Part shown: piece by piece, positions 52,162 through 60,116 of the stretch
How positions within the stretch are numbered: the first letter of the stretch is position 1
How the letters are laid out: each line of letters starts with the position of its first letter
From: Oscillospiraceae bacterium
GTDB lineage: Bacteria > Bacillota > Clostridia > Oscillospirales > QAMX01
Assembly (NCBI GenBank): GCA_015067825.1
Contig: SVLQ01000010.1
Location: 1 to 64,000, forward strand
Length of the DNA: 64,000 bases
Direction: 5' to 3'
The notes under the pieces: model-generated
What the model was told of the DNA's origin: nothing
Seen by the model: only the letters and a program-made list of their open reading frames with translations
The model's database searches: none
Made by a program: the position numbers and the translations under genes

Positions 52162-53592
52162 TCATTCTTTGGTCTGCGCCGCAAAGCGCAGGGAAAATAA
52201 ATCGCATTCTTCCATTGTAAAGCGGATGGTCACGGGTTTGCCCGCAAACGCGGACAAATCCCCGTCGAAATCGACAACGCGCTCCACGCTGTCGCCAAAC
52301 AGCTCGCCGCTTTCCAGTCGGTTGCCCTCGGCGTCTTCGATTGTCACGAACAAACTGCCGCGCGCAGAGGTGGCAAAATTGAGCACAAGCTCGCCGCCCG
52401 CGAAAACGAGCGGCTTCGTCACGGCAACTTTGGGGCTGCTGCCCACGGAAAGTCCGGCAAATCCGTCGATACGGTTCGTATAGCGGTAGAGTTCGGTCGG
52501 TATGCCCTGCCAGTGGTTTTCGAAAACGAACATCGAAAGCTCGCTAGCTGCGCCGCGGTCAGCCGACGGTGTTTCGAGCATGCCGTAGGCGGGATAACAA
52601 TCGCCGTAGACCCAGTTGCGGCCGTTTTCTGCACCGGGGCGCAGGAACGCATCCTGATAGCGCGTGAAATGTGCGCCGTCACGCGAGGTGATAAACACAC
52701 AGTCCGTCAGCGCCAACCCATAACGCGCCGAAGCCTCCATGCGGCGCCGGCGCATCTCTTTGCCGCAAAGACGATCGTAATTTTTCGTCCACGCTTTGCG
52801 CTCAATGTAGCGCGAGGGAAACCCGATGTAAACGTGCGGTGCGCGGTAGTAGGGCGAGATCACATTGGTGTAGAGCGGCACGTCGAGCTCGTCGGAAAAC
52901 GTGATCTGCCGGGAGGACGTCCAGTCGACGAAATCGGGTGAAGTCAGGCGGCGAATATCGCGCACACCGCTGCCGAATCCGCCGTCATGGAATCCGCGCA
53001 CGTAAGCGACGTACTGCCGCTGTTCGGTGTCGTAGAACGCGGTATTGAGCGTGTCGTAATAATCTTCGTTTGAAATCATGGATCCGGGCGTAAAATGAAT
53101 GCCGTCGGAACTCTCATAGGCGCGGAGATATGCACCGGAAGCACCGTGGTCGCCGGTGACCGCCTTGAATCGCGACTCGGGCGGGCAGTCCGGATTTTGA
53201 TCGATAAAAACAAAGAAATTGTCAAACTTCTGCGTGTGTTCATCCAATAGAATGTTATTTTCTTTCGATCCGTTGAACTCGCAAAGGCCGAGGGAAGGTT
53301 TTTCCCAATGCAGGCCGTCCCGGCTCTCGGCGTAGCAAACGCGGATCTCGTGGCGGCTGGGAACGTACCCGTCTTCGGTGATCTTCCACGCCAGATAATA
53401 CATCCGCCAAAGGCCGTTGTCGCAGAGGAAGTTGAAATAGTCGCAGCCGTCGCCTTCCCACGGCTCGCCAAACTCCATCACTTTTTCACGCTTGACCGGC
53501 GAAAACCGCCGCAGCTCGGCCGTTGTTTTTGCCGGATCAAGGATCGTATCGTCCCACAGGGGTTCCAGACGCGTGCCGATATTGATTGCCAT
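52162..53592 (-). CDS. Five-bladed beta-propeller glycosidase-like protein, 476 aa
   Basis: No signal peptide. The sequence holds repeated blade motifs: YYLAWKITEDGYVPSRHEIR, CYAESRDGLHWEKPSLGLCE, AYESSDGIHFTPG and FITSRDGAHFTRYQDAFLRP, with Asp/Glu residues at blade starts, as in GH32/GH43/GH130-like cytoplasmic sugar enzymes. The C-terminal ~90 residues form a beta-sandwich (LVLNFATSARGSLFVTIEDA), as in GH32. Substrate and exact family not determined. AAGGAGG precedes ATG 53592; the Nif3-like gene starts 17 bases on. Confidence 0.75.
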   Translation of the reverse strand: MAINIGTRLEPLWDDTILDPAKTTAELRRFSPVKREKVMEFGEPWEGDGCDYFNFLCDNGLWRMYYLAWKITEDGYVPSRHEIRVCYAESRDGLHWEKPSLGLCEFNGSKENNILLDEHTQKFDNFFVFIDQNPDCPPESRFKAVTGDHGASGAYLRAYESSDGIHFTPGSMISNEDYYDTLNTAFYDTEQRQYVAYVRGFHDGGFGSGVRDIRRLTSPDFVDWTSSRQITFSDELDVPLYTNVISPYYRAPHVYIGFPSRYIERKAWTKNYDRLCGKEMRRRRMEASARYGLALTDCVFITSRDGAHFTRYQDAFLRPGAENGRNWVYGDCYPAYGMLETPSADRGAASELSMFVFENHWQGIPTELYRYTNRIDGFAGLSVGSSPKVAVTKPLVFAGGELVLNFATSARGSLFVTIEDAEGNRLESGELFGDSVERVVDFDGDLSAFAGKPVTIRFTMEECDLFSLRFAAQTKE

Positions 53593-53604
53593 AGTAAATC
53601 CTCC

Positions 53605-54825
53605 TTACGGTTCCGTCGCCTCGTCGGTGCGGCCGGTCGTATCGTAGAGACTAAAGGTATCACGCAAGGTCTTGCAGTAAACGCCGTCGGGCTCGACGAT
53701 ACCCGCAAAGAGCTCGCTCGCCCCTGAACTGTTGGCATAGGCGCGGCAAAGAGCGATTTTGCCCTCAAAGGTATCGAGGAAGTAGAGCTCCTGACCGTCG
53801 GCAAAGAAGCTTGGGCAAACGTAGCTGGTACCGTCGCCGCCGCAGATCAGCAGTGTTTTGCCGTTGGAATTGACAAAAATGCCGTAAGCGGTTGTGTCGG
53901 ATTCGCCGAGGCTGTAGGCTGCAACGTCGCCGTCGGCGGAGATGGCGCAGCCAAGCATCGGTGCGTAGCCGCCGGACAGGTACGAATAGGTGCGGTCGGT
54001 CAGATCGAGCACAAAGAGACTTTCAAACAGATCCGAGCTCGAGCGGAAGGTCGGGGCGATCAGCGTATTGCCGTCGGCGGAGATCGAAAGCTCGCCGTTG
54101 GCCGTGATCTGCGGGATTCGTCCGGAAAAATCCGAAAGCGCGCCGTCCATAACCGAGAAAAGCATCAAGCTGCGCGTTTCAGAGCTCGATTCCGTCACCG
54201 CAAGCACGCAGGTGCTACCGTCGGGCGTCCATGCCACGGGTTCGACTGCGGCGTTGCGCGCAAACATCGAAGCGGCGTATTCGTCGGGATCGCTTGCGCC
54301 CGGCACCGTCACGCAAATCGAAAGCAGCTGTGTGCGGCCGATGTCGTCGGCGCAAACCGTGTAGACCGCGCGGGAACGGTCGGGCGAGAACGAGACTGCG
54401 CCGATGTAGCCGGTTTCGGGCTGGGCGATCAGCGCGGTGCTTTCACCGCTGACAGGGTCAAACCGCGTCACCCCCTCCGTCAGCGAACGGAAAATTGCCG
54501 CCTCGCCGTCGGAACAAACATATTCGGCATTTTTTGCCGCCAGCAGCACGCGTGAACCGTCCAGCGGTGCGCAGAACGAATCGCTGCCGCCGCGAAAATA
54601 GACGTATCCGCCCTCCGGTGAAAACACGGGCTCGGCCAGATATCTCCCTTGGTGGAGCAGGGTATGCGAGTCGTCGTCGAAACGGTAGAGCATCAGCCCG
54701 TCTTCGCCGATGTAGGCCGCCATGCAGCCGGCATCTCGCGGGAGTTCCTCGGCCGCACAGCCCGCAGTCAGTGCGAGCAGTACCGCTGCCAGAACGAGCA
54801 GCAGTCGAAATTTCTTACGGTTCAC
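53605..54825 (-). CDS. Lipoprotein with TolB/WD40-like beta-propeller
   Basis: 406 aa from GTG 54825 (GGAAGGA upstream). Lipobox LTAGC with Cys 23, then six to seven repeats of the kind VFSPEGGYVYFRGG, VSFSPDRSRAVYTV, VAWTPDGSTCVLAV and LSISADGNTLIAPT, typical of a TolB-type propeller. It is membrane-anchored on the outer face and likely binds a protein or glycan; no catalytic residues are evident. It lies in the operon between glycosidase-like genes. Confidence 0.8.
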   Translation of the reverse strand: MNRKKFRLLLVLAAVLLALTAGCAAEELPRDAGCMAAYIGEDGLMLYRFDDDSHTLLHQGRYLAEPVFSPEGGYVYFRGGSDSFCAPLDGSRVLLAAKNAEYVCSDGEAAIFRSLTEGVTRFDPVSGESTALIAQPETGYIGAVSFSPDRSRAVYTVCADDIGRTQLLSICVTVPGASDPDEYAASMFARNAAVEPVAWTPDGSTCVLAVTESSSETRSLMLFSVMDGALSDFSGRIPQITANGELSISADGNTLIAPTFRSSSDLFESLFVLDLTDRTYSYLSGGYAPMLGCAISADGDVAAYSLGESDTTAYGIFVNSNGKTLLICGGDGTSYVCPSFFADGQELYFLDTFEGKIALCRAYANSSGASELFAGIVEPDGVYCKTLRDTFSLYDTTGRTDEATEP

Positions 54826-54861
54826 GGTGTTCCTTCCTTTTTATCCATCATAATTCGTTGT

Positions 54862-56565
54862 TTATTCCCAGCGGTACATCGCCAGCATTTGCGGCGAAAC
54901 GCCAATCTCAAAGACGGTCTCGCCGCCGCGAACGTAAAGTGGCGCGGTCCTTGCGCCCGTGCGCAGGTTCATAAGCACGCTCGCTTCGCCCTTGACGTGG
55001 AGCTTGGCGATCGAGCCGTGATCCAAAAACGACCGCAGCGCGACGGTCTGATCCTTGCGCGGGAAAAGCGCGATCTTCGTTTGGCCCTCGAGCCAGACGT
55101 TTAGGTCGGCTGAGAGATATTTCCGCAGATACGCCCACACGGGTGCGGGGATATCGTAGCAATCGGAATAGCTGTCGGGGATGTTCAGAACGTAGGCGCG
55201 TCCGGCGGCATAACGGCTGTAGGCGAGGAGGATATTCGGCGAAGCGTCCCGAAGCTGCATCGCGAGGAACGTGTTTTCGTTCGTGATCCAGTCGATCATC
55301 GGCAAATTGATCGGGTGCGAGGCGTGGTAATAGTCCGTCCGATCCGACCAGCCAACGTCGAACCCGCCGAACTCGCTGCCGAGCTGGCTACGGGCGGTGA
55401 CGCGCATAGCCGTGCAGTCGGAAATGCCCTTGTCCTGCAAAATCGCCAGACATCCCGACGTCATGCAAACGTTTCCGCCGCGCACAAGATGCGCCTTGAT
55501 CTTTTCGACGAGGGTTTCATCCTTCGTCGACGCCGCCGTTAAGATCACCATGCCGCTTTCCGGGAACAGCGCCACCGGATCGGCCGGCACGCCGCACATC
55601 CCGAGGAAGTCGAAGACGTGGTCTTCGCCGTTGGAATGGAACGGCAGATAAACAGGGATGCCGGTTGCTTCGCCGAGTTGGGCGCGCGCCGCATCGAGTT
55701 TTTCCAGACGCACCCCAAGGGCGGCGATCGATTCGCTCTCGCGGCAGAGCGCCCAGCTGTACATCGTCAGTTCTTTCGCCTCGGCCAGCAGTGTCAGTTC
55801 GACCTGTTCCAAAAACAGATCAACGCTGTTGGCGCACATTGTGGAATCGAACCAGCCGCCGCGGTTATGATAGGGCGGCAGATGCTCAAGCCAGCGAATG
55901 AGCGAATAGGAGGTATAGCGCGGATTGCGGAAGAGGGAATAGGTCGTGTGGCGCGTTTCGGTGCCGGCGTAGATCTCGTCGAACATCGGCGGCTGGTGCT
56001 CGGTATCGTAGCCGAGCCATTGGAACGATTCGTGCCACGTCGGATATTTTAAGGTTAATTTGACGTTTGGATTGGCGGCTTTGGCCGGGGCAATCACGTG
56101 GTCGCGCGAAAACGCCGTCATCAGCTCGCGGCGGTATTCCTCCCACGTGCGGTCACCCTTGGCCTTGCGGCAGACTTCGCAGGTACAGTCGGTGACAAAA
56201 TAGTCGTCGAGGATGATCTCGTCGAATTCGCGCGCGACAAAGGCCATCATATCGTCAAACATGGCGATCACACGCGGATCGGCGTAGCACATGCCCTTGG
56301 CCGTGGGCGAAAATTCCTTACATACCGGCATGATGCCCGTGGCGACCTCGATCCCGCGGGCTTGGAAGAAATCGCGCGCGGCGAGGAGAAGCTTGCGGTC
56401 GGTCTGCTTGCCGCGGAAGCACTCGACGTAAATTTTCGTCAAGCGCAGATGCTTTTCGAGGAAGGCGAGCTCTTTTTCCGCCGCACCCGGCGTTTGGAAC
56501 ACGCGCTCCACATCCTGCGTGGTCATGTAAACAGACATGGCGTAGCTTTTGTAGGTTCGTTCCAT
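54862..56565 (-). CDS. Glycosidase-like TIM-barrel protein, second paralog, 567 aa
   Basis: Begins MERTYKSYAMSVYMTTQDVE at ATG 56565. The first ~330 residues look like a TIM barrel, with DEIILDDYFVTDCTCEVCRK (two Asp after a hydrophobic strand) and LTLKYPTWHESFQWLGYDT; ~350-470 resembles a glutamine-amidotransferase-like flavodoxin fold common in GH42-like enzymes (VEKIKAHLVRGGNVCMTSG); the end is a beta-sandwich. This is the GHL/GH42-type layout; no signal peptide. The C-terminal half is almost identical to the paralog at 56587-58290, the middle is not. Substrate unknown. Confidence 0.72.
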   Translation of the reverse strand: MERTYKSYAMSVYMTTQDVERVFQTPGAAEKELAFLEKHLRLTKIYVECFRGKQTDRKLLLAARDFFQARGIEVATGIMPVCKEFSPTAKGMCYADPRVIAMFDDMMAFVAREFDEIILDDYFVTDCTCEVCRKAKGDRTWEEYRRELMTAFSRDHVIAPAKAANPNVKLTLKYPTWHESFQWLGYDTEHQPPMFDEIYAGTETRHTTYSLFRNPRYTSYSLIRWLEHLPPYHNRGGWFDSTMCANSVDLFLEQVELTLLAEAKELTMYSWALCRESESIAALGVRLEKLDAARAQLGEATGIPVYLPFHSNGEDHVFDFLGMCGVPADPVALFPESGMVILTAASTKDETLVEKIKAHLVRGGNVCMTSGCLAILQDKGISDCTAMRVTARSQLGSEFGGFDVGWSDRTDYYHASHPINLPMIDWITNENTFLAMQLRDASPNILLAYSRYAAGRAYVLNIPDSYSDCYDIPAPVWAYLRKYLSADLNVWLEGQTKIALFPRKDQTVALRSFLDHGSIAKLHVKGEASVLMNLRTGARTAPLYVRGGETVFEIGVSPQMLAMYRWE

Positions 56566-56586
56566 TTCGGTCGCCTCCGTTTCGGT

Positions 56587-58290
56587 TTATTCCCAGCGGT
56601 ACATTGCCAGCATTTGCGGCGAAACGCCGATCTCAAAGACGGTCTCGCCGCCGCGAACGTAGAGCGGCGCGGTCCTTGCGCCCGTGCGCAGGTTCGTAAG
56701 CGCACTCGCCTCGCCCTTGACGTGGAGCTTGGCGATCGAGCCGTGATCCAAAAACGACCGCAGCGCGACGGTCTGATTCTTGCGCGGGAAAAGTGCGATC
56801 TTCGTCTGGCCCTCGAGCCAGACATTCAAGTCGGCGGAGAGATATTTCCGCAGATACGCCCACACGGGTGCGGGGATATCGTAGCAATCGGAATAACTGT
56901 CGGGGATGTTCAGAACGTAGGCGCGTCCGGCGGCATAGCGGCTATAGGCGAGGAGAATATTCGGCGAAGCGTCCCGGAGCTGCATCGCAAGGAACGTGTT
57001 TTCGTTCGTGATCCAGTCGATCATCGGCAGATTGATCGGGTGGGACGCGTGGTAATAGTCCGTCCGATCCGACCAGCCAACGTCGAACCCGCCAAACTCG
57101 CTGCCAAGCTGGCTGCGGGCGGTGACGCGCATGGCCGTGCAGTCGGAAATGCCTTTATCCTGCAGGATCGCCAGACACCCCGATGTCATACAGACGTTCC
57201 CGCCGCGCACAAGATGTGCCTTGATCTTTTCGACGAGGGCTTCATCCTTCGTCGACGCCGCCGTTAAGATCACCATGCCGCTTTCCGGGAACAGCGCCAC
57301 CGGATCGGTTGGCACACCGCACATCCCAAGGAAATCGAAGACGTGATCTTCGCCGTTGGAATGGAACGGCAGATAAACAGGGATGCCCGCAGGCTCGCCC
57401 AGAGCGGCCAAGGGCTTTGAGAGCTTTTCGAGTCGCACGCCGAGGGCGGCGTGGGATTCGCTGCCGATGCTCAAGCTCCAGTCAAAGAGCGTGACCTCGC
57501 GCGGGGCGGCCATCAGCGTAAGCTCGGCCTGTTCCATAAAGATATCCGCACTGTTGGCGCAGAGGATCGAATCGAACCACGCGCCGCGCGTGTTGCGCGG
57601 CGGAAAGCTTTGGAGCAGACGCAACAGCGAATAGGAGGTATAGCGCGGATTGCGGAAGAGCGAATACGTCGTGTGGCGCGTTTCGGTGCCGGCGTAGATC
57701 TCGTCGAACATCGGCGGCTGGTGCTCGGTGTCGTAGCCGAGCCATTGGAACGATTCGTGCCACGTCGGATATTTTAAGGTTAATTTGACGTTTGGGTTGG
57801 CGGCCTTGGCCGGGGCGATCACGTGGTCGCGCGAGAACGCCGTCATCAGCTCGCGGCGGTATTCCTCCCATGTGCGGTCGCCCTTGGCTTTGCGGCAGAC
57901 TTCGCAGGTGCAGTCGGTGGCAAAAAAGTCGTCGAGGATGATCTCGTCGAATTCGCGCGCGGCGAAAGCCATCATATCGTCGTACATTGCGGCGATTTTT
58001 GGGTCGGCGTAGCACATGCCCTGTCCCGTCGTCGCCAGTCTGGCCGAAACGGGCATCATGCCGGTTGCAACCTCGATCCCGCGGGCTTGGAAGAAATCGC
58101 GCGCGGCGAGGAGTAACTTGCGGTCGGTCTCGCGTTCGCGGAAAAACTCGGCGTAAACTTTTGTCAGGCGCAGGTGCTTTTCGAGGAAGGCGAGCTCTTT
58201 TTCCGCGAGTCCGGGTTCGGAAAAAATGTGTTCCAGCGTGTGGGTGGTCAGATAAACCGACAATTCAAAGGTGTCGTAGCTCTGTTTCAT
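56587..58290 (-). CDS. Glycosidase-like TIM-barrel protein, first paralog, 567 aa
   Basis: Start ATG 58290 with GGAGG ten bases upstream, giving MKQSYDTFELSVYLTTHTLE; longer frames lack a ribosome site. Same domain order as its neighbour: barrel with DEIILDDFFATDCTCEVCRK, flavodoxin-like central part and a C-terminal beta-sandwich. Long blocks are identical to the paralog down to the DNA, while residues ~215-290 differ strongly (QSFPPRNTRGAWFDSIL here, EHLPPYHNRGGWFDSTM there). First gene of the operon reading through the paralog, lipoprotein, propeller and Nif3-like genes with gaps of 12 to 36 bases. Confidence 0.72.
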   Translation of the reverse strand: MKQSYDTFELSVYLTTHTLEHIFSEPGLAEKELAFLEKHLRLTKVYAEFFRERETDRKLLLAARDFFQARGIEVATGMMPVSARLATTGQGMCYADPKIAAMYDDMMAFAAREFDEIILDDFFATDCTCEVCRKAKGDRTWEEYRRELMTAFSRDHVIAPAKAANPNVKLTLKYPTWHESFQWLGYDTEHQPPMFDEIYAGTETRHTTYSLFRNPRYTSYSLLRLLQSFPPRNTRGAWFDSILCANSADIFMEQAELTLMAAPREVTLFDWSLSIGSESHAALGVRLEKLSKPLAALGEPAGIPVYLPFHSNGEDHVFDFLGMCGVPTDPVALFPESGMVILTAASTKDEALVEKIKAHLVRGGNVCMTSGCLAILQDKGISDCTAMRVTARSQLGSEFGGFDVGWSDRTDYYHASHPINLPMIDWITNENTFLAMQLRDASPNILLAYSRYAAGRAYVLNIPDSYSDCYDIPAPVWAYLRKYLSADLNVWLEGQTKIALFPRKNQTVALRSFLDHGSIAKLHVKGEASALTNLRTGARTAPLYVRGGETVFEIGVSPQMLAMYRWE

Positions 58291-58363
58291 CCGATCGTCC
58301 TCCTTGGCGCGCATTGCGGTTTTATGCACGGAAAATCTTCCGATTCGACAGTTTTCCGATAGA

Positions 58364-58392
58364 ATAATAGCATAAGCACCCAAACTTGTCAA
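58364..58392 (-). promoter_or_regulatory. Promoter of the glycosidase-like/Nif3 operon
   Basis: On the - strand, TTGACA (58387-58392), 17 bases, TATTAT (58364-58369), about 75 bases upstream of ATG 58290. Confidence 0.78.
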
Positions 58393-58472
58393 TCATTTTT
58401 TTGATTTCTTCGCCGTGTGCCGTACCCTTCACAAACTTTCTGTAAATTTTTGCGAATTGTCCAAAATAAGGC

Positions 58473-58501
58473 TTGAAAAAACAGCGGTTTTGATATAAAA
58501 T
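58473..58501 (+). promoter_or_regulatory. Promoter of the S11 homologue
   Basis: TTGAAA (58473-58478), 17 bases, TAAAAT (58496-58501), about 80 bases before ATG 58580. Confidence 0.6.
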
Positions 58502-58579
58502 ATAAGAGAGAAAGTTCTGCCCTTTTCTTGTGATCGTTTGGGGCAGTTCGTACCGACGGAAACAGGAGGAATGGGAAAT

Positions 58580-60019
58580 ATGAAAGGCAAACGATTCAGA
58601 AGCTTCACAGGGGTGCTGCTTGCGCTCTTACTGATGGTCACCATGTGTGTTCCCGTTCTGGCCGCACCGCCGGAAATGAACTCCGACTACTACATTTTGA
58701 TGGACGTGGCCTCCGGCCAGGTTCTCGCCTCGAAAAACGCCGATTCGCAGCTGCCGCCGGCCGGCCTTGTCAAGATCCTGACGGGTTTGGTTGCCGCCGA
58801 AAACATGATCGACGACACCTCCAAGCTCACGGTCACTTCTTCCGCGCTGTCGCCGCTGGGTACGGGCGTGAAGAACATCGGCCTTGCCGCCGGTGAGATG
58901 ATCACGATGGCCGACTGTATGAACGCGATGCTGATGGTCTCGGCCAACGACGCCGCCAACGTCGTGGCGGAATCGGTCGGCACCACGCTGGAAAGCTTCA
59001 TGACCATGCTTTCCAACCGCGCGATCGCGCTGGGCGCGACCTCGACCGTACTCAAAAACCCCAACGGCCTCAATGCCGAGGGTCAGGTCAGCACGCCCCA
59101 TGACCTCGCGCTGATTGCCCGCGCCGCGCTCTCCAACGAGACCTTCCTCAAATATTTCGGCAAAGTCAGCTACACGCTGGAACCCACCAACAACCGTGCG
59201 GAAGCCAAGGTCATGAACACGAGCTTCCTGATGCTCCGCGACGGCGACTATTCCTATGAAGGCATCGTCGGCGGTATGGTCGGCTACACCAGTGCTTCGA
59301 AATACGTCACGATGGCCACCGCCGAGAAAGATGGCCGCCAGCTGATTGCCGTTGTCATGATGGCCGAAACCGAAGCCGAGCTCTACAGCGATGCGGCCGC
59401 TCTGCTCGACCACGGCTTCAACGATTTCACCAGTGCTTCCGTTCCCAATAACCTCACGCTCTTTGTCGCGGATCTGGCTCAGGAAGGCGTGAAGATCGGC
59501 ACGGTCGAATTCCGCCTCCGCGAGTCCGTCTCGCTCCTGCTCTCTGCTGACTACGATACCACCAAGATTCTGGTCGTTCCCAACAGCGTACCTGCGGTCA
59601 TCACCGCCGGCTCGTCGCAGGAATACACGGCCAATATCGTTTACCGCACCAACCCCGAGGATCTGAGCCAGGATGTTCTGCTGATGGAAAATGTTGTGCT
59701 CGCCTCGTTCGAACAGATCGACACCTCGATCGTCCCGGGTGATCCGACTTCCTCCACCCCGCCTGCCACCAATGCGAGCGGCGAACCGATCGCCACCACG
59801 CCGGGCAGCGCCGGTGAAGACCCCGCCGACGAACCGAGCGAAGGCGGCGGCTTCTGGAAGGTCATCAAGGTCATCCTCAAGATCCTGCTCTATATCATCC
59901 TTGTTTTGGTGATCCTGATTGTCATCTTCATCGCCACGCTGTTCATCATGCGCGAAGTCAAGCGCCGCAAACGCCGCAAGGCCCGTCAGGCGCGTATGCA
60001 GCAGCGCTACCACGACTAA
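58580..60019 (+). CDS. D-alanyl-D-alanine carboxypeptidase (S11/PBP5) homologue lacking catalytic residues
   Basis: 480 aa from ATG 58580 (AGGAGG ten bases upstream). Signal peptide ends near Ala 28. The S11 fold is clear: SDYYILMDVASGQVLASKNA, MLMVSANDAANVVAE (SxN motif, Ser 121-Asn 123), LKNPNGLNAEGQVSTPHDLA. However, the nucleophile motif SxxK reads Gly 62-Leu-Val-Lys 65, and the KTG motif reads Met 233-Val-Gly 235, so acyl-enzyme chemistry should be impossible. The PBP5-like C-terminal beta domain (~290-390), a linker and one membrane helix (~435-460) follow, ending in a strongly basic cytoplasmic tail. Probably a wall-binding or regulatory pseudoenzyme. Single-gene unit with promoter and terminator. 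Confidence 0.9.
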   Translation: MKGKRFRSFTGVLLALLLMVTMCVPVLAAPPEMNSDYYILMDVASGQVLASKNADSQLPPAGLVKILTGLVAAENMIDDTSKLTVTSSALSPLGTGVKNIGLAAGEMITMADCMNAMLMVSANDAANVVAESVGTTLESFMTMLSNRAIALGATSTVLKNPNGLNAEGQVSTPHDLALIARAALSNETFLKYFGKVSYTLEPTNNRAEAKVMNTSFLMLRDGDYSYEGIVGGMVGYTSASKYVTMATAEKDGRQLIAVVMMAETEAELYSDAAALLDHGFNDFTSASVPNNLTLFVADLAQEGVKIGTVEFRLRESVSLLLSADYDTTKILVVPNSVPAVITAGSSQEYTANIVYRTNPEDLSQDVLLMENVVLASFEQIDTSIVPGDPTSSTPPATNASGEPIATTPGSAGEDPADEPSEGGGFWKVIKVILKILLYIILVLVILIVIFIATLFIMREVKRRKRRKARQARMQQRYHD

Positions 60020-60025
60020 AAGATT

Positions 60026-60066
60026 TCAAGCCACGGAAACGAGAGTTTCCGTGGCTTGTTTTTTTT
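60026..60066 (+). terminator. Terminator of the S11 homologue
   Basis: 14-bp perfect stem (60026-60039 with 60044-60057), GAGA loop, T9 run. Confidence 0.93.
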
Positions 60067-60084
60067 AGCGCTTTATGGTATACT
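60056..60084 (+). promoter_or_regulatory. Promoter of the first beta-helix lipoprotein
   Basis: TTGTTT (60056-60061) overlapping the terminator, 17 bases, TATACT (60079-60084) with an upstream TGG. Confidence 0.6.
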
Positions 60085-60116
60085 CAAAACAGAAATCCAA
60101 AAGGGGAGGGCTTGGG

